The position numbers and the translations under genes were made by a program. Below the pieces are notes generated by a model. That model ran no database searches, was not told the DNA's origin, and saw only the letters and a program-made list of their open reading frames with translations. From assembly GCA_025506515.1 (NCBI GenBank), contig CM046444.1:117347930-117411929 (forward strand): 64,000 nt of DNA, read 5' to 3'. Source of the DNA: Flaveria trinervia (Eukaryota > Streptophyta > Magnoliopsida > Asterales > Asteraceae). Below, in pieces: positions 58,330 through 64,000 of this stretch (position 1 is the stretch's first letter; the number at the start of each line of letters is the position of its first letter).

Positions 58330-59095
58330 CCTTGGTAAGTTTGAGATCAAGGAATGGGAATACCCACCAAGATGTGGTTATCACTCCTAGCTTAATGGTG
58401 TATTTCCCAAAGTATGACTCTTAACTACCAACGAGAGCTTGATCCTAACTCATTGTTGAGGATCCACAAGAATAAAATGAGGTAACTTACCATTAAGGTA
58501 AGGATAAGCACTCCTATCTTAACAGTGAAGTTTTATAGAAACAAAAATATAGTAAAATGAAAGGTTTCATCAAAGAACGGAATTCACTCCTACTTTGATG
58601 GGATCATTTCATTTGAGGAAAATACCATCCATAAAATTTTAAAAGGGTGATATTATCATCAAGGTATGGATTTCATGCCTATCTTGATGATTGAATTTCA
58701 TAATAACAAGAAAACAATCAAGAACTGACCTTTGTCACCAAAGTACGGGGTTCAATCTTTTTTGGTGGGGTCATTTCATTCGTGAAATATGAGTTCCAAA
58801 GGAAATAATGAAATCTATCCTCTAAAAAAGGAAATCACCCGATTCAGAGGATGGATTTCATAAAACACAATATAAAAATTGAAAACCATCATCAAGATAC
58901 GAAATTTTACCTATTTTAAGGAGGTAATTCCATTTGTAAACTACGAATTCATAAAAACAAAAAGAAGGAAATCGTCATCAAGGTATGAGGTTCACTTCTG
59001 TCTTGACGATGAGATTTCATAAGAACGGTAATAGTGAATGGAAAGTCATCACCAAAGTAAGGGAATCACCCCTGTTTTGATGAGATAGAATCATT
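58330..59095. repeat. Tandem array of hairpin-forming repeats in element C
   Basis: About nine to ten diverged units of 70-110 bases. Each has an arm, a loop of the type GTATGG-ATTCAC-CCTA, a complementary arm, and a GATTTCAT spacer. Arms seen: CATCAAAG/CTTTGATG (58568-58575, 58593-58600), ATCATCAAG/CTTGATGAT (58655-58663, 58683-58691), CACCAAA/TTTGGTG (58736-58742, 58761-58767), ATCCTCT/AGAGGAT (58817-58823, 58846-58852). Stems differ in sequence but stay complementary. Confidence 0.75.
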
Positions 59096-60490
59096 TAGGG
59101 ATACAAGTGTCTTTAGTCATAAGTTGACTTGCGGACTCTTGTGTTGCCTACGATGCGATACGGTTTGAAGCTTTTATAAAGCTCGACTTAGCAAACGAAG
59201 AGAGTATCAGCTAGAATTTTAGAAACTTCAAATTACATAAATGTAACATTAACAGGAAAAGAAAATCATGCTTGCTAGGATTTAAGGTTAAAGTTCAGGA
59301 TAACAGAGTTAATTGTGTTAGGTTCTTAAATCTTGAATGGTTTAAGTCGGGAAAACAAGATCAATGACGGAAATGATTCAACACAATAATGAGATGTAAA
59401 CGTTTGGTTCAAAATAAAAGGGAAATGCATTGACTTCTCAAAGTGTTACGTCAACCACAACTTTACGGTAGACCACGTACCTATAAGCGAACACCCATCT
59501 CATGAGTTCCAGGTCAAATAAACGGATCAAACGGTCGAATCAAATTTATGTGTATACCTTGCCTAGACAAGGTATCCCGGGATGCAGGTATTCCACCTTT
59601 CGGCATTGCATGATTTCAGTTATGGGACACACTTTAAGGACATTTGAAAACCCTAAGTAACAATTTTAAGTTTTAAAAACCATTTGGTTTAGACGACCAA
59701 TATCTTTGGATATATTAAGATCCATGTACACGTTGGTCAAGGTATGAAGATAGTTACATAAGGTGCACAACGTATAACATTGTTTAAACTTAAGAATTGA
59801 GAAGTATAATGAGTTAATATTAACGGGAATATTGTGTAAGATAGGAATGAGAAGATATTAGAGTTTCGATGATAAACCAGTCCAAGGAATCAAGGATTTT
59901 TGATATTTAAATATAAACCGGATGGTTCCATTTGGTAATGCATTGCCATTTGGAAACGTTGACACGTCAAGGTAAATTTATCCATTAGCCTTAGAAACTT
60001 GTATATGTTGACCATAGTTTATCACTCATCCCAGAAATCCCCAGGTAAGCATAACTAGTCCCGAAGGATTTATGCGATATGCTTGCCTTAGCCCGAAGGC
60101 CTTTTGCCAGGAAATCCAAGATACAGGTGTCTATGTGTCACACAATATTTCTTAGGTTCATGGAATCAAAACCTTGATGATATTTATATAGATTAGACAT
60201 AACGTCTAAAGATCCAAGTCATAAGCATAAGCATAAGATTCCACGTGTCGTCGAAAATAAGATTAAGAGGTTTCATGTTCGGGGAGAGTCAAAGTGTCAA
60301 AGTTAAGTTTAGGGAGACAAGTAACAATGTTTAAGCAATCCTATGCTAAGGCATCAAATTGCACATAAGAGAGCATAGCATTATGTAGCATGCAAACTAT
60401 ATAATTTACAAGATAGAATTATAATTCTATAAGGTTCATGCATACTATAGTCTAGGTCATCATTTCTAATAACCTAGATCCCTATAGTTA

Positions 60491-60508
60491 TGGGCTCTGA
60501 TACCAATC
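60491..60508 (-). other. Primer-binding site of gypsy element C
   Basis: Minus-strand TGGTATCAGAGCCCA, three bases from the LTR, is complementary to initiator Met-tRNA. Confidence 0.9.
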
Positions 60509-62954
60509 TGTCACACCCCAACCTTGACGGCGGAAACGTCGAGGAGTGAGAGTTAAGATTGTTCACAGCCACATAACGCTATTATTAAATCCATATATAT
60601 TATTCATAAGTTTCAAAGGTACATTACACACAAAAGTCTCAAATAAGAAGACATAATAAGAAATATAACAAGCTCATTCATTTAATTAACTAGGTCCATT
60701 TCTAGGTGTGAACAACTTCAAAAATGGCGATCAAGCTTGAGTATTTCCTGAAACATGTTAAAATAAAAGGGTCAACATAATGTTGGTGAGATTTCCATAG
60801 TTTGCAATACATAAGTATATAAAAGATGGAAATTCATGTTGTGAGTTAGAGAACAAAGTAAACTAGGGATGTAAGACAGAATGCACAATCAAACTCGAGA
60901 AAGTTTTACAAGTCTCAAACGTTTACAAGTATATACGATTAGCTAAGTGTACTTGGATCAACCAAGCAGGCTTGTCTGGCCCATAGATCTATGATCGCTA
61001 GGCTAGCAATAGTTAATGATTGTACATATATTCGACATTACATGATAGTCACAAGGTTCAACTAATCACAACATACAAGTAAATTGCCATAGGTTTACAA
61101 GAATCAAACGTGTTACAAGTGCAAAATTTATAATGTAACATGTTTCACCCTAAAAAGTAAAATATAAAAAAGGGTATAGAAATACTCACTTGGTCAATAA
61201 ATATATAATTGGATTAATAAGAAATATAATAAGCAACATTCCAACGTAGTTCTTCACAAGGTACACCTAAGATATATAATTACAAGATTTAGTTTAATGA
61301 TAAGATTAACATTTAAACATGATCTAGGGTTCCAAGGGGGAATTTAAGCTTTGATATATAAAGTTCATAATGCAAATACTTGTGTTTCCACTTTAATGAA
61401 TATGATTTCATAATATATCAATTTATCATAACGAAACAAATTTTTAATTGTTTGATATAATTAACAAAAATAATAAGTGTAAATACATTTTTACTTACAA
61501 AACTTATAATTTTATACAACAACATTTGAACCAATAATGTTTAATGATTTAAATCATTATTTAAAGTCTTTTCTTTGTAATAATAAACTAAACTATAATT
61601 CTTGTTTTATAAAAAAATATTGAAATTTATTTAAAGAAATAATTTTGTAGAAATTTGATAAAGTGGTTTAGGAACAAATAAAGTTTATAAAATTATCTTT
61701 AATAATTTTCACAATTTTTACATATTTTTTTGAAGGCTGAAATGCCTTAAAAAAATTAGTGGAGGTTTCCGGGTCGAACCCGGGACCTCGGGTGTAGAAT
61801 GCATGAGTGTTACCAGTGGACTAAGGGCAGTTGCCATGCCAAGACCTGGTTTTAAAATCTTAAAAACATAATTATAAGGAAAACCCCAAATCCAAGAACC
61901 CAAGATTGTTCTTAAATCAAATTGGACATCAATTCGATGATGTTAACGAATACTCAGGGCTTTTGTTCCCCATGATTAAATGATTGTTTAGGTGGGTTCA
62001 ATTACCCGTTTGGATATATGATGTTAAGAATACTTGATGAAACGTCGCGGCCGTAGATGAATGATGGTTTTGAATTTCTTGATGATATTCCAATTAAACT
62101 TGAGGGTAGCTTCGTAGAGGATTAGGACTAAAAGCCCTTTATCAAATCCAGGTCTTGAATCCCAGAAGATGGTGTTCAAGTGTAGTGCAGGTTGCGGCGA
62201 TGGAGATGATTGAATCTGTTTGATTGAGTGTTTTCAGGTGAGATTACGAGTTGTGAACGTTTAGAATTACTTAGATGGTTGTTTAGGTTAGTTCAATTAG
62301 GTTATAATTGGGATTAAATGGTTGAACGGTTATGGCGTTCAATTTCATCAGTTACACGATGATTCACTTAGTGACCGATGATTTAAACACAATTAATTCA
62401 CACATTTAAGTTCGAATCACGCACACAAAACGTTTTGGACCGGTTTTGGGCTTCGAAATCGAGTATTTTGGGCGATTTGGACATCACCGGAGCTTCGCCG
62501 GAATACCCGCCAGATTTACGGGGGTTGAAATGGGGGAGGGGGTTTGGGTTTGAGAATTTACACAAACGACCCCTGTAGTTTTGACTTTAATATTTTATGC
62601 ACAAAACTTTGCATTTAAGGTTTTAAAAAAATAGCAACTAACCCCTCTAACTTAAATATTTTAAGTTTTTACACTTTTCTAAGTTTAGTAATTTTATAAA
62701 TTAATATTATTATTAGTGTTATTACCATTAATATTATTATCATTATTATTATATTATTATTATTGTAATAAAAAATTGTTATAAACATTAGTATTATTCA
62801 ATCATTTGCTTGATTATTAACTTTCATACATTAAAGATTAATGACAACTAAGTAACAATCATAATTAACCCATAAGTTTTATATTGGCAACAATGACCCT
62901 TACAAGAATTAACGACGTTAACTTTTAATTAACGTAAAAACGCAGGATGTTACA
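60509..62954 (-). repeat. 5' LTR of gypsy element C
   Basis: An uninterrupted 2446-bp copy. It starts TGTCACACCCC and ends GGATGTTACA on the plus strand, followed by the GACAA duplication. It contains the tRNA-like block (61765-61830) and an ATT microsatellite near 62735-62765. It serves as the template showing where the other copy was interrupted. Confidence 0.95.
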
Positions 62955-62959
62955 GACAA

Positions 62960-64000
62960 GACCAAAGCAAAGTGTTACAACTGTAACCAACTCGGTCACT
63001 TTGCAAGGGAATGCAAGGCTCCCAAGACCAATCTGGGAACCCCACAGGCCTCCTCACATCCTTCAACCTCAAAGCCCGTTGGAAAGTCAACTGAAACAAT
63101 TGCTATGGCTCAAGAAGTTGTCTGGAGCTTCATGGTACAGGATGTGACTCCTGCTCAAGCTCTCATGGCCGGAACAGATGATACCCAGGTATATGAACAT
63201 CTCTGTACTCCAGTCTGTATAGATAAAGTTAAACTTTATCAGGATTACAATATAGAAATAAGATATGATATTGAGTCTTTAAATATTTTAAAATCTGATT
63301 TTAAGAGAGCTGAATCTGACTACCAAAAGAAAATTGAGGAGTTAGAGAAACTATGTCTCTTTTAAAACATGAACACACTAACTACAAGAATCAAATCAAG
63401 GATCTGACATCCAAATTGTCTAAGGCTCAAGCCCAGCTTGTCATGGTTGAGGCTTAGGCCAGGAAGCATGCTATTTCTGAGCAGAACTTCCAAGCTATTC
63501 TTGCATCATCCTCCCACTCCAAACTCTGTTAATAGAACAAATGAGGGTTGGGAACCAATAAAATTGCTCCACTACACTCTTATGAGTCTATTAGACAACC
63601 TAGATGTGGTACTGAGGAGCAAGTGGTTCCAGCTGCTGACCCTTCATCACTAAAGTTGAAGGATGAAGCAACAATAGTGGCCACCACAGGGAAGGAACAA
63701 GTAGATGCACCCATCTCCTCCTGTGAAGATCAAATCCTAACCACTAAGGCCAGAAGAAGCAAAGCTAAAGCTGCTAGAAGAACTACCAAGAAAGTGGCTG
63801 AGTCCAAGCTGAAGATTGACCCAAAGCAGAAAGGTGCCTTTATCTCAGCTGGATTCCAAGTGTTAGATACTTTTGATTCAAGAAAGGAGTATTATACCAG
63901 CACACCTGTCCTATCAAAGGATCGGAAGTTGAAGGGAAAGGTTGCTGATGAAGAGAAAAAACCCAAGAAACATAAACCCTTACAGTCCCAAAAGACTAAC
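62960..64000 (+). pseudogene. Copia element B gag, C-terminal part, to window end
   Basis: Gag resumes after the duplicated GACAA with TKAKCYNCNQLGHFAREC, a CCHC nucleic-acid-binding knuckle (62965-63018). A segment rich in charged residues follows (63105-63365, DFKRAESDYQKKIEELEKLC, probably coiled coil), then a stop at 63363-63365. Further copia-like sequence is shifted. From about 63645 to the window end an open frame without its own start reads a Lys-rich stretch (TKARRSKAKAARRTTKKVAE, later QKGAFISAGFQVLDTF). The protease, integrase and RT should lie to the right of the window. Confidence 0.88.

Larger units (their letters stand above)
57065..60508 (-). pseudogene. Interior of gypsy element C with pol relics
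   Basis: No long open frame. Word-level matches to chromovirus E on the minus strand remain. Near 57260-57360 there is a relic of the integrase/chromodomain linker (AACACATGAAATACTGGAAA against GACACATGGAAAGTATCATG). At 57890-58060 there is a relic of RT around the FMGLMNRVC..YL block and its following hydrophobic segment. From 58330 to 59095 a hairpin-repeat array occupies the region. From 59100 to 60480 no protein similarity was seen. Confidence 0.75.
41138..62954 (-). mobile_element. Gypsy element C, non-autonomous, containing two nested insertions
   Basis: Near-identical LTRs (60509-62954, and 41138-57064 with insertions) enclose a 3.44-kb interior. Exact duplication GACAA flanks the whole (41133-41137 and 62955-62959). 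On the minus strand the primer site TGGTATCAGAGCCC adjoins the 5' LTR at 60508, and a purine tract adjoins the other LTR near 57065. Without the nested insertions the element is about 8.3 kb. The interior has only heavily degraded relics of chromovirus pol and no long open frame, so it depended on another element for movement. That it moved recently relative to its decay (LTRs still very similar) suggests a non-autonomous lineage rather than simple post-insertion decay. Confidence 0.92.
39142..64000 (+). mobile_element. Ty1/copia element B, 5' part, with nested gypsy elements
   Basis: An 855-bp 5' LTR, primer site and gag lead into the element, which runs off the window at 64000. A gypsy element at 41138-62954, bounded by the exact duplication GACAA, splits gag. 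Once it is skipped, the gag frame joins to a CCHC knuckle. The gag type (DUF4219/UBN2-like, with an acidic FDDLECFNPDDVEYMD segment before the knuckle) is one seen in Asteraceae copia polyproteins. I do not assign a clade. The left duplication cannot be tested because the 3' end lies outside the window. Confidence 0.9.

Noticed and set aside
58330..59095. A CRISPR-like or microRNA cluster reading of the hairpin array
   Set aside because: Stems are only 7-12 bp, too short for microRNA precursors, and the host is a plant retroelement.

Overview
This is a nuclear segment from a flowering plant, most likely a eudicot. The evidence is two plant-type genes (one with many introns), AT-rich non-coding DNA and stacked LTR retrotransposons, most with recognisable initiator-Met-tRNA primer sites. 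The repeat types resemble those common in Asteraceae, but that family is only a guess. No bacterial, organellar or rRNA genes were seen.

Layout. Positions 1-5726 hold the 3' part of a Ty3/gypsy chromovirus (RT, RNase H, integrase, chromodomain, 3' LTR). Positions 5727-10606 are AT-rich with no recognised gene, but include a TA microsatellite and a possible Helitron end. Positions 10612-18549 hold a complete but decayed Ty1/copia element on the minus strand. Two solo LTRs interrupt it, a gypsy one in the integrase region and a copia one in gag. Positions 18550-26600 hold one intact small gene (20431-21066, three-helix membrane protein) among MITE-like, Helitron-like and CACTA remnants, a GC-rich hairpin cluster and a CACC-rich satellite. 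Positions 26621-38343 hold the main host gene, a 23-exon LRR-malectin receptor kinase (LRR subfamily VIII-2) on the minus strand. A 1.13-kb TRIM-like element sits in its ninth intron. Positions 39142-64000 hold a Ty1/copia element whose gag is split by an 8.3-kb gypsy element (41138-62954). One LTR of that gypsy element is itself split by a 2.9-kb solo LTR and by a complete 10.6-kb chromovirus (45534-56153).

Five of the insertions have exact 5-bp target-site duplications (TTACC, GAAAC, GACAA, GTTGC, TTAAG). Two more have one mismatch. The nesting order is therefore read directly from the sequence.

The most unusual structure is in the internal region of the 41138-62954 gypsy element. That region keeps only ghosts of pol. 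Where gag would be expected it carries a tandem array (about 58330-59095) of hairpin units whose stems differ in sequence from unit to unit but stay complementary. The LTRs of the same element carry a tRNA-like (SINE-like) head with A and B boxes.

A quality caution: differences between the two LTRs of the youngest element, and the breaks in the receptor kinase, are mostly one-base indels at or near homopolymers. Some apparent pseudogenisation may be consensus error from long reads.
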